Positions 1 through 8,105 of a DNA stretch of 64,000 nucleotides are shown in pieces. Source of the DNA: Leisingera sp. ANG59 (GTDB taxonomy: Bacteria; Pseudomonadota; Alphaproteobacteria; Rhodobacterales; Rhodobacteraceae). The stretch spans positions 1 through 64,000 of the forward strand of contig NZ_WLCM01000013.1 in NCBI RefSeq assembly GCF_013317235.1. The letters run 5' to 3'. The first letter of the stretch is position 1. Each line of letters opens with the position of its first letter. The notes under the pieces were generated by a model. It ran no database searches and was not told the DNA's origin. It worked only from the letters and a program-made list of their open reading frames with translations. The translations under genes and the position numbers were made by a program.

Positions 1-220
1 CCTGGGCGACGATATCGCAGGCTTTCCACAGCGCCGCCGGGGTCTGGATGATCTCCACCCCCGCGGCCTCATAGGCGGCATCGGAAAACCCCGCCGCCGC
101 CCCCGCCCCGGTCTCCACCGCGCATTCATAGCCCAGTTTCTGCAGCTGCACCGCAGACTCCGGCGTCATCGCAACCCGGTTTTCACCCGGGAATGTTTCT
201 TTTGGTGTACCTATTTTCAC
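1..220 (-). CDS. pntA: NAD(P) transhydrogenase subunit alpha, N-terminal fragment
   Basis: Only the first 73 codons lie in the window; the gene continues off the left edge. The product is the NAD(H)-binding alpha subunit of the proton-translocating transhydrogenase of the inner membrane, which couples proton entry to NADPH formation. The translation opens with KIGTPKE and contains GENRVAMTP near residues 13-21, the hallmark start of the alanine dehydrogenase/PNT N-terminal domain. I chose a GTG start at 220 because a GAGGGG Shine-Dalgarno sits a few bases upstream; the first ATG is internal. The ICMT-like gene lies upstream on the same strand, separated by 137 bases rich in repeats. Identification is firm, but nothing can be said about the rest of the protein. 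Confidence 0.9.
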   Translation of the reverse strand, partial: MKIGTPKETFPGENRVAMTPESAVQLQKLGYECAVETGAGAAAGFSDAAYEAAGVEIIQTPAALWKACDIVAQ

Positions 221-280
221 CTTTTGGTTCCCCTCGTCTTGCCCGCGCCAGCAACGCCCGGGTTCGGATCACAATAATTC

Positions 281-309
281 TCTCTACATTGCGCAATTTT
301 ATTGCGCAA
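281..309 (-). promoter_or_regulatory. Putative pntA promoter with duplicated TTGCGCAA palindrome
   Basis: The 8-bp palindrome TTGCGCAA occurs twice, at 289-296 and 302-309. On the minus strand the first copy supplies a possible -35 (TTGCGC, 309-304), 17 bases before a possible -10 (TAGAGA, 286-281), about 60 bases ahead of the pntA start. Two palindromes 13 bases apart suit a dimeric regulator. An Lrp/AsnC-type protein is one possibility but is a guess. Confidence 0.45.
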
Positions 310-315
310 GGATTT

Positions 316-351
316 TGCCGCATTGCCGCAAAGTCATGCCGCATTGCCGCA
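316..351. repeat. Direct repeat made of four TGCCGCA motifs
   Basis: A 15-bp sequence, TGCCGCATTGCCGCA, is present exactly twice (316-330 and 337-351), offset by 21 bases or two helical turns. Each copy holds two TGCCGCA heptamers 8 bases apart. The repeat lies upstream of pntA and just beyond the stop of the ICMT-like gene. It looks like a regulatory array; the protein that would bind it is unknown. Confidence 0.5.
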
Positions 352-357
352 TTGACG

Positions 358-810
358 TCACATCCAGCGACGCACCTTTTGCTCGTACCGGGCCCAGTCC
401 ACCCGGAATTCACGCCGCATCCTGTTTTCCTCCGGGATGACAAAGCGCTTCTCGAGCAGCCACAGGAAGACCGGGATCAGCGGCAGCGACAGGACCGCAT
501 CGAACCACAGGATGAGGCCTGCCAGGATCAGAACGTCGCCCAGGTAGATCGGGTTGCGGCTGCGGCTGAAGATCCCCGATTGCACCAGGCGGCTGGGTGT
601 CCGATGCGGGATAACAGTGGTGTTCTGGCGCCGCATCTCAGAGATTGCCAGCAGCGCCAGAAGGATGCCGCCGCCGGTCAGAATACCTGCCAGAAATTCC
701 GCCCAGGCCCCGCCGAAGGAAAGGCCGAAGGAGAAACGGTCCGCCTGAAGCCAAGCCGCCGCAACAAACACGGCCAGCCAGACCGGCGGCACATCCAGCC
801 ACCGTGTCAT
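358..810 (-). CDS. Isoprenylcysteine carboxyl methyltransferase-like membrane protein
   Basis: This 150-residue integral membrane protein has about four hydrophobic segments (roughly 8-22, 40-57, 93-103 and 106-119). It carries the ICMT/PEMT-family signature SRNPIYLGD at 84-92 and a downstream PEEN...REF stretch at 126-135, the conserved S-adenosylmethionine-binding region. Family members methylate isoprenylated cysteines in eukaryotes or phospholipids and other small substrates in bacteria; the substrate here cannot be deduced. The start has AGAGGG six bases upstream. It may be cotranscribed with pntA, although the repeats and putative promoter between them suggest separate control. Confidence 0.75.
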   Translation of the reverse strand: MTRWLDVPPVWLAVFVAAAWLQADRFSFGLSFGGAWAEFLAGILTGGGILLALLAISEMRRQNTTVIPHRTPSRLVQSGIFSRSRNPIYLGDVLILAGLILWFDAVLSLPLIPVFLWLLEKRFVIPEENRMRREFRVDWARYEQKVRRWM

Positions 811-1161
811 GCCCTGCCCTCTTGCAGAATTCTGTTTGCATCAACACGCATCGCGGGCAACTTTCCCTTATCCGGCCTGCTCGTCCAGCCCGCTTCGGCC
901 GGGATTGAAAGAAAAGGACAATTTGCCCCACATGCCGCGAAAACGGCGAATCCGTTCCCGCATGCGGCATGATCCTGCATAGTTTCGTCCGGATGCCTAT
1001 GTATTTCTTTGTGTACTGAGCAGAGCCCCGGCCGCGCTCAACGCAGCTGCTGCCGCTGAAACGCGCCTTTCCCCGTGCCAATGGCACCGTAACGGCACGG
1101 CGGGCTTGCCACACGACGGTGCCCGTATAGGCTGAACGGTAAAACAGGGAGGCCGGACTTC
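811..1161. other. Intergenic region between divergent ICMT-like and SDR genes
   Basis: I see no gene here. The stretch holds an inverted repeat with arms CATGCCGC (931-938) and GCGGCATG (964-971), related to the TGCCGCA motifs near pntA. It also has a nested hairpin around 1075-1100 (GTGCC..GGCAC inside CCGTGCC..GGCACGG) and the putative SDR promoter. Confidence 0.5.
1106..1133 (+). promoter_or_regulatory. Putative promoter of the SDR-MmcQ gene pair
   Basis: TTGCCA (1106-1111) and TAGGCT (1128-1133) are 16 bases apart, about 28 bases before the SDR start. The same ATAGGCTGAAC string occurs ahead of the DUF427 gene near 30,133, which supports its being a real -10 region in this genome. Confidence 0.45.
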
Positions 1162-1914
1162 ATGGCATTGCAAGGCAAACACGCGCTGGTCACCGGCGGC
1201 GGAACAGGGATCGGGCTGGCCATCGCCCGGGGCTTGGCCGCAGAGGGAGCACAGGTCACCATCACAGGCCGCAGGCAGGAGGTGCTGGACGAAGCTGCAA
1301 CCGAAGGGCTGCATCCGCTGGCAATGGATGTGCGCAGCGAAGAAGACGTGGCGGTCAAGGTGGGCGCAGCGATGTCGGCCCGCGGCCCCATCCAGATCTG
1401 CGTTGCCAATGCCGGCGTTGCCGAGGGCGCCGCGCTGCACAAGACCTCGATGGAATTCTGGCGCAACATGATGGCAACAAACCTGGACGGCGCCTTTCTG
1501 ACCATCCGGGAGTGCTTCAAGTCGATGCGCCAGACCGATTGGGGGCGGGTTATCAGCGTCTCCTCCGTCGCGGGCATCAGAGGGCTGAAGGGGGCGTCCT
1601 GCTATTCCGCCACCAAACACGGGCTGATCGGCCTGACCCGGGCGCTGAGCGAGGATTACCTGGGTACGCCGTTCACCTTCAATGCGCTGTGTCCTGGCTA
1701 TGTGGACACCCCGATTGTCGAGCGCAACATCACCTCGATCGCCCAGCGCGCAGGCCTCAGCGCGGTAGAAGCGCTGGATGTGATGGTCAATGCCAACCGC
1801 CACAAGCGGCTGATCGAGCCGGAGGAAGTCGCCGCCGCCGCCTTGTGGCTGTGCGGGCCGGGATCCGGGTCAGTGAATGGACAATGCATCGAAATCTCGG
1901 GCGGACAGATGTGA
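1162..1914 (+). CDS. Short-chain dehydrogenase/reductase (SDR) family oxidoreductase
   Basis: This 250-residue classical SDR would catalyse an NAD(P)-dependent alcohol/ketone interconversion in the cytoplasm. The nucleotide-binding motif TGGGTGIG is at 11-18, NAG at 83-85, the catalytic Ser near 134 and YSATK at 148-152. It resembles 3-oxoacyl-ACP reductase or 3-hydroxyacyl dehydrogenase types, but motifs alone do not fix the substrate. The start follows a GGGAGG ribosome site by 8 bases. Its stop overlaps the next start by one base, and kynU and kynA lie downstream, so a role in breaking down an aromatic or acyl intermediate is conceivable but is inference. Confidence 0.85.
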   Translation: MALQGKHALVTGGGTGIGLAIARGLAAEGAQVTITGRRQEVLDEAATEGLHPLAMDVRSEEDVAVKVGAAMSARGPIQICVANAGVAEGAALHKTSMEFWRNMMATNLDGAFLTIRECFKSMRQTDWGRVISVSSVAGIRGLKGASCYSATKHGLIGLTRALSEDYLGTPFTFNALCPGYVDTPIVERNITSIAQRAGLSAVEALDVMVNANRHKRLIEPEEVAAAALWLCGPGSGSVNGQCIEISGGQM

Positions 1915-2291
1915 TGGACCGCAAGGCATTCAATGAATTCTGCGCCACCTTCCCCGCCGCAGAGCATGTGGTGCAATGGGGCAATTCTGACGTCTGGAAG
2001 GCGGGCGGCAAGCTGTTTGCGGTCTGCGGCTGGGCCGATGGCAAGGACGCCTTCACCTTCAAGGCCGGAGAGATTGCCTATGAGGTGCTGCAGGAGCGCC
2101 CCGGGGTCCGCCCGGCGCCCTATCTGGCGTCGCGGGGCATGCAATGGCTGCAGCAGTTTGATGTCGACGGCCTGACGGATGCGGAGCTGAAAGAACAGAT
2201 CACCCTGTCCTATCAGATGGTCACTGCGAAGCTTTCGAAGAAGAAGCGCGCCGAGTTCGGGATACCGGACCCGCAGCCCGCGGGCGGCTAA
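1914..2291 (+). CDS. MmcQ/YjbR family DNA-binding-fold protein
   Basis: This 125-residue protein has the MmcQ/YjbR (CyaY-like fold) pattern: an N-terminal helix with FNEFCATFPAAEH, a central VWKAGGKLFAV strand pair, and a C-terminal helix with SYQMVTAKLSKKKRAEF. Family members are small cytoplasmic proteins; some bind DNA in vitro, but no enzymatic role is established. The start overlaps the SDR stop (TGATG), which implies translational coupling; a GTG three bases earlier is a possible alternative. It is probably the second gene of the SDR operon. Confidence 0.8.
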   Translation: MDRKAFNEFCATFPAAEHVVQWGNSDVWKAGGKLFAVCGWADGKDAFTFKAGEIAYEVLQERPGVRPAPYLASRGMQWLQQFDVDGLTDAELKEQITLSYQMVTAKLSKKKRAEFGIPDPQPAGG

Positions 2292-2372
2292 GCACTGGAC
2301 AGAACGGCCCGGATGCGGTAGCAAACCGGAAAAGCTTCAAGCTTAAAATACCCATCAGACGTGAGGCCCTCC

Positions 2373-3566
2373 ATGACCGATTTTGCTGCGACCAAGGCGA
2401 CGTTCGACCTGCCCGAAGGCGTGATCTACCTGGACGGCAACTCGCTGGGCCCCCTGCCCCGCGCCGCCAAGGAGCGGGTCGGAGCGATGATGCAGGACGA
2501 ATGGGGCCAGATGCTGATCACCGGCTGGAACAAGGCCGGCTGGATGGACAAGCCCAAGGCGCTGGGGGACCGGATCGGGCGGCTGATCGGGGCGGAGCCC
2601 GGCCACGTTGTGATGGGTGACACGCTGTCGATCAAGGTCTATCAGGCGGTCGCCTCGGCGCTGGAGCTGAATCCGGGCCGCAAGGTGGTGCTGTCGGACA
2701 ACGGCAACTTCCCCACCGACCTGTATATGGCAGACGGGCTGCTGAAGTCGCTGGGGCCGGACTACGAGCTGCGGGTCGTCGACCCGGAGGCGGTCGAGGA
2801 CGCCATCACCGACGAGATCGCGGTGCTGATGATCACCGAGGTGGACTACCGCACCGGCCGCAAGCACGACATGAAGGCGCTGACCGAGAAGGCCCACGCC
2901 CTTGGCGTGCTGACGGTCTGGGATCTGGCCCATTCCGCGGGCGCCATTCCGGTGGATCTGGCCGGGTGCAAGGCGGATTTCGCGGTGGGCTGCACTTACA
3001 AATACCTGAACGGCGGCCCCGGCGCGCCGGCCTTCATCTATGTCTCGCCGCGCCACGCGGAGACCGCCCGCCCCGCCCTGTCGGGCTGGCTGGGCCATGA
3101 GGCGCCCTTTGCCTTTGACCTGGATTACCGGCCGGGCCAGGGCATCGACCGGATGCGCGTCGGCACCCCGCCGATCCTGCAGCTGACCGCGCTGGAGGCG
3201 GCGATGGATATCTGGGACATGGCGGATATGGATAGCGTGCGCGCCAAGTCCATCGCGCTGTGCGACCTGTTCATCGCCGAAGTTGAGAAGAGCTGCCCGC
3301 AGCTGGAGCTGGCCTCACCCCGCGATCCGGCCTTCCGCGGCAGCCAGGTGTCGTTCAAGTTCGACGAGGGCTATGCCGCAATGCAGGCGCTGATTGCCCG
3401 CGGCGTGATCGGCGACTTCCGGGCGCCGGATATCATGCGGTTCGGCTTCACCCCGCTGTATATTGACGAGGGCGACGTGCGCGCCGCGGTCGAGATCATT
3501 GCAGATGTCATGACAAACGCCCTGTGGGACCGGCCGGAATACATGGTCCGCCACGCGGTCACCTGA
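2373..3566 (+). CDS. kynU: Kynureninase
   Basis: This PLP enzyme cleaves kynurenine to anthranilate and alanine (or 3-hydroxykynurenine to 3-hydroxyanthranilate) in tryptophan catabolism. It has 397 residues, close to the family norm. [11 protein letters not shown] at about 19-29 is the family N-terminal signature. WDLAHSAG at 183-190 supplies the aspartate and histidine that contact [14 protein letters not shown] places the Schiff-base lysine at 210. I chose ATG 2373 because GTGAGG lies 6 bases upstream; a GTG at 2361 would add four residues. kynA follows 148 bases downstream on the same strand, so both ends of the kynurenine branch are encoded together, but no kynurenine formamidase is visible in the window. 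Confidence 0.95.
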   Translation: MTDFAATKATFDLPEGVIYLDGNSLGPLPRAAKERVGAMMQDEWGQMLITGWNKAGWMDKPKALGDRIGRLIGAEPGHVVMGDTLSIKVYQAVASALELNPGRKVVLSDNGNFPTDLYMADGLLKSLGPDYELRVVDPEAVEDAITDEIAVLMITEVDYRTGRKHDMKALTEKAHALGVLTVWDLAHSAGAIPVDLAGCKADFAVGCTYKYLNGGPGAPAFIYVSPRHAETARPALSGWLGHEAPFAFDLDYRPGQGIDRMRVGTPPILQLTALEAAMDIWDMADMDSVRAKSIALCDLFIAEVEKSCPQLELASPRDPAFRGSQVSFKFDEGYAAMQALIARGVIGDFRAPDIMRFGFTPLYIDEGDVRAAVEIIADVMTNALWDRPEYMVRHAVT

Positions 3567-3714
3567 TGCGCCGATCCCGCTCATACCATCTGCCGCTTTG
3601 CCGCCCGGCGGGCTGGGTCGCGCTGTGGCGCCGCCTGGCCCAATGCGGCACCCTGAACCGGAGGACGGCTTCCTTTCCCTGACTTATGCTACATTTAGGA
3701 AAAGGAAAGATCCG

Positions 3715-4548
3715 ATGACCCAACCCTACGATCCCGCCGACGACGGCGCCCAGATGTCCTTTGACGGGCGCATGTCCTATGGCGATTACCTGTCGCTCGA
3801 CATGCTGCTGAACGCGCAGAAGACATGGACCAATACCCATGACGAGATGCTGTTCATCATCCAGCACCAGACCTCAGAACTGTGGATGCGGCTGGCCATT
3901 CACGAAATCAGCGCCGCCCGAGAACGGCTGCTGGGCGGCCAGGCGCGGCAGGCCTTCAAGATGCTGGCGCGGGTGGCGCGCATCTTTGAGCAGCTGAATT
4001 CCGCATGGGACGTGCTGCGCACCATGACTCCCTCAGACTACACCGCCTTCCGCGATGAGCTGGGCCAAAGCTCCGGCTTTCAGTCGCATCAGTACCGGCT
4101 GATCGAATTCATGCTGGGCAACCGCAACAAGGCGATGCTGCGCCCGCATGCCCACCGCCCGGACATTCTGGAGCTGCTGGAGGCAGAACTTAAGCAGCCC
4201 TCGCTTTATGATGTTGCGCTGAAGGCGCTGGCGCAGAGCTTTGCGCTGCCGGAGGAGGTGCTGAACCGCGATGTGTCGGAAGCCTATCAGCCGCACGAGG
4301 CGGTGCAGGCCGCCTGGACCGAGGTATACCGCGACACAGAGGCCCATTGGGAGCTGTATGAGCTGGCAGAAAAGCTGGTGGATTTCGAGGACTACTTCCG
4401 CCGCTGGCGCTTCAACCATGTGACCACGGTGGAGCGCGTCATTGGCTTCAAGCGCGGCACCGGCGGCACCGGCGGCGTCAGCTATCTGAAACGGATGCTG
4501 GAAGTGGAGCTGTTCCCCGAGCTCTGGCACCTGCGCACCGAGCTGTGA
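3715..4548 (+). CDS. kynA: Tryptophan 2,3-dioxygenase
   Basis: This haem enzyme oxidises L-tryptophan to N-formylkynurenine, the first step of the kynurenine pathway. It is 277 residues long, normal for bacterial enzymes. [11 protein letters not shown] at 47-57 is the conserved N-terminal haem-pocket segment. [15 protein letters not shown] near 234-248 contains the axial haem histidine (about 235), and GTGGTGG near 248-254 is the substrate-binding loop. AAAGGAAAG lies just before the ATG; upstream in-frame codons lack a ribosome site. A hairpin 9 bases after the stop closes the unit. It probably works directly with kynU. Confidence 0.95.
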   Translation: MTQPYDPADDGAQMSFDGRMSYGDYLSLDMLLNAQKTWTNTHDEMLFIIQHQTSELWMRLAIHEISAARERLLGGQARQAFKMLARVARIFEQLNSAWDVLRTMTPSDYTAFRDELGQSSGFQSHQYRLIEFMLGNRNKAMLRPHAHRPDILELLEAELKQPSLYDVALKALAQSFALPEEVLNRDVSEAYQPHEAVQAAWTEVYRDTEAHWELYELAEKLVDFEDYFRRWRFNHVTTVERVIGFKRGTGGTGGVSYLKRMLEVELFPELWHLRTEL

Positions 4549-4556
4549 AATAGTTG

Positions 4557-4578
4557 ACGGGCCGCACTGACGGCCCGT
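4557..4578. terminator. Hairpin between convergent kynA and tetR
   Basis: Arms ACGGGCC (4557-4563) and GGCCCGT (4572-4578) enclose a loop of 8 bases. The hairpin lies between the stops of kynA and the convergent TetR gene. The T-tract is weak, so it may act as a shared bidirectional or partly Rho-dependent terminator. Confidence 0.5.
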
Positions 4579-4581
4579 TCA

Positions 4582-5163
4582 TCACCGGGGCGTCAGCCCG
4601 GCCCCGGCCAGGGCTGCCAGCTGGCGCACCCCGGCTTGATACTCGGCATAGTCGCCGGCCGTTTGCTTGATCCCTTTCAGGGAGGCGCAGATGGTGCGGG
4701 CGACTTCTACGGCATCGCCGCTCAGAACCGCCCGGCCTGCCTGGGCCTCCTTCTGCAGCCAATCGGCATAGATCCCGCTCAGGTCGGCTTCACCCTCCGC
4801 AATCACCTCGCCCGCGACGCTCTTGGTGATCTCGAACAGCTCCATCCCGTGCGGCGAGGACATCATCATTTGCACGCCCTCCCCGGCCTGGCCCTGGAAC
4901 GCCGCCAGCAGCCGCTCCGGCAGCGGCCCCGGCTCCGCCAGCGCCGCCCGCACCCCGGCAGCCGCGGTGCCGTAATAGGCGGCTACCAGCGCCCGGAAAA
5001 TCGCGTCCTTGTTCTTGAAATGCAGATACAGCGCCGGCCGCGACATGCCCGCGCCCTTGGCGATGTCATCCATCGAGGTCTTGCGGAATCCATAGGTGGA
5101 GAACGCCGCCCAGGCGGCCTCCAGGATTGCCTGCTGTTTCGGATCAATGCCTGCCATGTTCAT
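4582..5163 (-). CDS. TetR family transcriptional regulator
   Basis: This 193-residue repressor has an N-terminal TetR helix-turn-helix at roughly 12-58. It reads ILEAAWAAFSTYGF, then TSMDDIAKGAGMSRPALYLHF, followed by a helical ligand-binding domain. The ATG at 5163 is the best start; in-frame codons upstream run into the operator region. It is transcribed divergently from the iorA-iorB-like pair with 92 bases between the starts, and two perfect palindromes lie there. The simplest reading is a local repressor of the molybdenum hydroxylase that also controls itself. The inducer is unknown but may be a substrate of the oxidoreductase. Confidence 0.88.
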   Translation of the reverse strand: MNMAGIDPKQQAILEAAWAAFSTYGFRKTSMDDIAKGAGMSRPALYLHFKNKDAIFRALVAAYYGTAAAGVRAALAEPGPLPERLLAAFQGQAGEGVQMMMSSPHGMELFEITKSVAGEVIAEGEADLSGIYADWLQKEAQAGRAVLSGDAVEVARTICASLKGIKQTAGDYAEYQAGVRQLAALAGAGLTPR

Positions 5164-5174
5164 GTTTCCGCTTC

Positions 5175-5232
5175 TGACATTGTTTGTAAAAAATGTCAAT
5201 TGACACCCTGACAAAACCCGTTATTTTGTCAG
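5175..5232. promoter_or_regulatory. Two palindromic operators between tetR and iorA-like
   Basis: Palindrome 1 has arms TGACATT (5175-5181) and AATGTCA (5192-5198). Palindrome 2 has arms CTGACAAAA (5208-5216) and TTTTGTCAG (5224-5232). The two share the TGACA half-site core. Their positions in a 92-base divergent spacer fit one TetR dimer site per promoter. Confidence 0.7.
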
Positions 5233-5255
5233 GAGCACAGCTAGGGAGCCCCGCC

Positions 5256-5720
5256 ATGCCAACAGACCTGCGCATCAATGGAAAAACCCACCAGGTGGAC
5301 CTGCCTGATGATGTTCCCCTCCTCTGGGTTCTGCGGGATGAGGTTGGCCTCACCGGCACCAAATTCGGCTGCGGCGTGGCCGCCTGCGGCGCCTGCACCG
5401 TGCATATTGACGGCGAGGCGGTACGCTCCTGCCAGGTGGCACTGTCGGACGTCTGGGGAGAGGTGACGACGATCGAGGGCCTTGGCACACCTGAGGCGAT
5501 GACTGTCCTCCAGCAGGCCTGGGTCGAGCACCAGGTGGCCCAGTGCGGCTATTGCCAGTCCGGCCAGATCATGCAGGCGGCGAGCCTGCTGGCGGCGAAC
5601 CCGGCACCCTCGGACGCGGAGATTGACGAGGCGATGCAGGGCAACCTGTGCCGCTGCGGCACCTACCCGCGCATCCGTGCCGCCATCCATTCCGCCGCCC
5701 AGAAGATGCAGGAGGCGTAA
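5256..5720 (+). CDS. (2Fe-2S)-binding subunit of a molybdenum hydroxylase (IorA-like)
   Basis: This small subunit has 154 residues and two iron-sulfur clusters. The plant-ferredoxin type domain has cysteines at 39, 44, 47 and 59 ([16 protein letters not shown]). The C-terminal helical domain has CGYC at 97-100 and CRC at 132-134. It passes electrons from the molybdenum centre of the partner subunit to an external acceptor. The arrangement matches the isoquinoline 1-oxidoreductase/aldehyde oxidase family; substrates there include N-heterocycles and aldehydes. The start has AGGGAG 7 bases upstream. The stop is only 3 bases from the large subunit, so they form one operon. Confidence 0.9.
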   Translation: MPTDLRINGKTHQVDLPDDVPLLWVLRDEVGLTGTKFGCGVAACGACTVHIDGEAVRSCQVALSDVWGEVTTIEGLGTPEAMTVLQQAWVEHQVAQCGYCQSGQIMQAASLLAANPAPSDAEIDEAMQGNLCRCGTYPRIRAAIHSAAQKMQEA

Positions 5721-5723
5721 CCG

Positions 5724-7964
5724 ATGGCCAGCTTCAAGAAAATCGCCCGCCGCAGCTTCCTGATCGGCTCTGCCGCCATTGTCGGCGGGGTTGCCTTTGG
5801 CGCCTATTACGTCAGCCGCCCGGCCCCGAACCCGCTGAAACCGGCAGAAGGCGAAGCGGCGTTCAACCCGTTTGTGATGATCTCAAGCGAAAAGATCACC
5901 CTGATCGCCCCACGCGCCGAGATGGGCCAGGGCGTGCACACCACTTGGGCCGCGCTGATCGCCGAGGAACTGGACGTGACTCTGGATCAGGTGGAGGTCA
6001 TCCACGGGCCTGCCGCCACGGCCTATTACAACTCTGCCCTGCTGGGGGAGGTGATCCCCTCCAAGGGCTACGACAAGTCCCGCTTCATGCATTCGCTGGG
6101 CGAGGCGCTTGGCCATGCAGGCAAGCTGATGGACATGCAGGTGACCGGCGGCTCCTCCTCGATGAAGGACGGGTATGAACGGATGCGGGCCGCGGGCGCC
6201 TCTGCCCGGGAAACGCTGAAACTTGCAGCGGCCAACCGGCTGGGCATTGCCAGCAGCCAGCTGTCCACCAAGGACGGCAAGGTGATTGCGCCCGGCAACA
6301 TCGAGATTGCTTATACCGATCTGGCTGCTGAGGCCGCCGGGCTGGAACCGGTCGAGGCCCTGTTGCGCCACCGCAGCGAATGGAAACTGCTGGGCAAGGC
6401 GCAGCCGCGTGTGGACATGCCCGGCAAGGCCACCGGCACCGCAGAGTTCGGTATCGACGTCCGCCTGCCGGGGATGAAGTTCGCAGCCCTCAAGGCGAAC
6501 CCGCACCTTGGCGGCACCATGAACGGCTTTGATGCCAGCGAAGCGCTGCAGATGCCGGGCGTTGAAAAAGTTGTGGACCTGGGCAATGGCTATGCCGTTG
6601 TCGCGAACAACACATGGCTCGCCATCCAAGCCGCCGAGGCAGTAGTGGCAGACTGGGTCCCCGCGCCCATTCCGGCGACGCAGGGCGAAATCCAGGATGC
6701 CATCCGCGCCGCCTTTGACGCCGAGCCGAACTCCACCCTGCGCGATGATGGCGATGTCTCGGCACTTCCCCAGGGCGCGCAGGAAGTCTCCGCCGAATAC
6801 GAGGCGCCTTTCCTAGCCCACGCGACGATGGAGCCGCTGAACGCCACTGCCCTGTTCGATGGCGGCAAACTGCAGCTCTGGAGCGGCAACCAAGGGCCGC
6901 TTCTCACCCGCAACCACTGCGCCGATGCTTTGGGGATTGATGCGGAGCAGGTCGAGGTGAACACTCCGCTGATGGGCGGCGGCTTCGGGCGGCGCGGCGA
7001 GATGGACTTCTCAGTCTACGCCGCCAGGCTGGCGCGGCAGATGCCGGGCACCCCGGTGCAGCTCACCTGGAGCCGGGAAGAGGACATGACCCACGACTTC
7101 TACCGCCCCGGCGCCATGGCCCGGATGCGGGGCGCGGTGAAGGACGGCAGCGCGGTGCTGCTGGACGGCCAGATCGCCAGCCAGGCGCTGACCCCGCAGC
7201 TGATGAACCGCTGGTTCGGCATGACCCCTGCCGGCCCGGACACAACGCTGGTCGACGGCGCCTTCAACCAGCCCTACGGCATCCCCAACTTCCGCATCCG
7301 CGGCCACGCCGCGGAGCTGCAGGTCCCGGTTGGCGCCTGGCGGTCTGTCGGGGCGTCCTTCAACGGCTTCTTCATGGAGAGCTTCCTGGACGAGATGGCC
7401 CATGCGGCCGGCGCCGACCCGCTGGAGTTCCGGCTGGCCCTCACCCGCCAGGAATGGGCGCCAGCAGCCGCGGTGCTGGAAGCGGTCAAGGAGATGTCCG
7501 GCTGGACCGGCAAGACGCCTGACGGCGTGGGCCGAGGCGTCGCCATGACCTACAGCTTCGGCACCCCGGTCGCCCAGGTGATCGAGGTGGCAGAGGAAGA
7601 CGGGCTGATCCGCCTCAGGAAGGCCTGGATCGCCGCCGACCTGGGGGTCGCGCTCGACCCGCAGAACTTGGAAGCACAGATGTTCGGCGGCATGGCCTAT
7701 GGGCTGTCAGCGGCGATGTTCGGAGAAATCACCTTTGCCGAAGGTGCTGCGGAGCAAGGCAACTTCCCCGATTACGACGCCATCCGCATGCACACCATGC
7801 CGCAAGTGGAGGTGCGCATTCTGGAAGAGCAGACCCATATCAGCGGCGCGGGCGAACCCGGCACCCCGCCGGCCGCCCCGGCCCTGGCAAATGCGCTGTT
7901 CGACCTCACCGGCAAGCGCGCGCGGCGGCCGCCGCTGATGCATGATTTCGATCTGCTCATCTGA
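5724..7964 (+). CDS. Molybdopterin-binding large subunit, isoquinoline 1-oxidoreductase beta type (IorB-like)
   Basis: This 746-residue protein begins with a twin-arginine signal (RRSFLIG at 9-15 followed by a hydrophobic stretch), so the complex is probably exported folded to the periplasm. The body has the two-part aldehyde oxidase/xanthine dehydrogenase molybdopterin domain, including the MGGGFGRRGEMDF loop near residue 415 and a C-terminal GAGEPGTPPAAPA segment carrying the expected catalytic glutamate. There is no FAD subunit, so electrons probably leave through the partner's FeS clusters to a cytochrome; no cytochrome gene is adjacent. The substrate is unknown. Control is probably by the divergent TetR protein. 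Confidence 0.88.
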   Translation: MASFKKIARRSFLIGSAAIVGGVAFGAYYVSRPAPNPLKPAEGEAAFNPFVMISSEKITLIAPRAEMGQGVHTTWAALIAEELDVTLDQVEVIHGPAATAYYNSALLGEVIPSKGYDKSRFMHSLGEALGHAGKLMDMQVTGGSSSMKDGYERMRAAGASARETLKLAAANRLGIASSQLSTKDGKVIAPGNIEIAYTDLAAEAAGLEPVEALLRHRSEWKLLGKAQPRVDMPGKATGTAEFGIDVRLPGMKFAALKANPHLGGTMNGFDASEALQMPGVEKVVDLGNGYAVVANNTWLAIQAAEAVVADWVPAPIPATQGEIQDAIRAAFDAEPNSTLRDDGDVSALPQGAQEVSAEYEAPFLAHATMEPLNATALFDGGKLQLWSGNQGPLLTRNHCADALGIDAEQVEVNTPLMGGGFGRRGEMDFSVYAARLARQMPGTPVQLTWSREEDMTHDFYRPGAMARMRGAVKDGSAVLLDGQIASQALTPQLMNRWFGMTPAGPDTTLVDGAFNQPYGIPNFRIRGHAAELQVPVGAWRSVGASFNGFFMESFLDEMAHAAGADPLEFRLALTRQEWAPAAAVLEAVKEMSGWTGKTPDGVGRGVAMTYSFGTPVAQVIEVAEEDGLIRLRKAWIAADLGVALDPQNLEAQMFGGMAYGLSAAMFGEITFAEGAAEQGNFPDYDAIRMHTMPQVEVRILEEQTHISGAGEPGTPPAAPALANALFDLTGKRARRPPLMHDFDLLI

Positions 7965-7990
7965 CCCGTTTCCACTCACCAAGCAGCAGC

Positions 7991-8016
7991 TGCGGCCCGC
8001 CTTTGCGCGGGCCGCA
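7991..8016 (+). terminator. Hairpin after the IorB-like gene
   Basis: A perfect 10-bp stem, TGCGGCCCGC (7991-8000) pairing with GCGGGCCGCA (8007-8016), has a 6-base loop and lies 26 bases after the stop. No T-tract follows, so it may be an mRNA-stabilising or Rho-assisted end. Confidence 0.45.
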
Positions 8017-8058
8017 ACCGTTCCGGATGCCGGCTCCGGAATAAAAGATAGCCGGCCA

Positions 8059-8102
8059 CCTAAGTTTCTCTTGACCGGAACCGCGCGCTGATAATACTTA
8101 GG
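8059..8102 (+). promoter_or_regulatory. Promoter and inverted repeat ahead of the arsR-like gene
   Basis: Perfect half-sites CCTAAGT (8059-8065) and ACTTAGG (8096-8102) flank a possible promoter, TTGACC (8071-8076) and TAATAC (8092-8097). The second half-site ends three bases before the ATG. This layout fits autorepression by the ArsR-type protein. Confidence 0.55.
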
Positions 8103-8105
8103 CGC

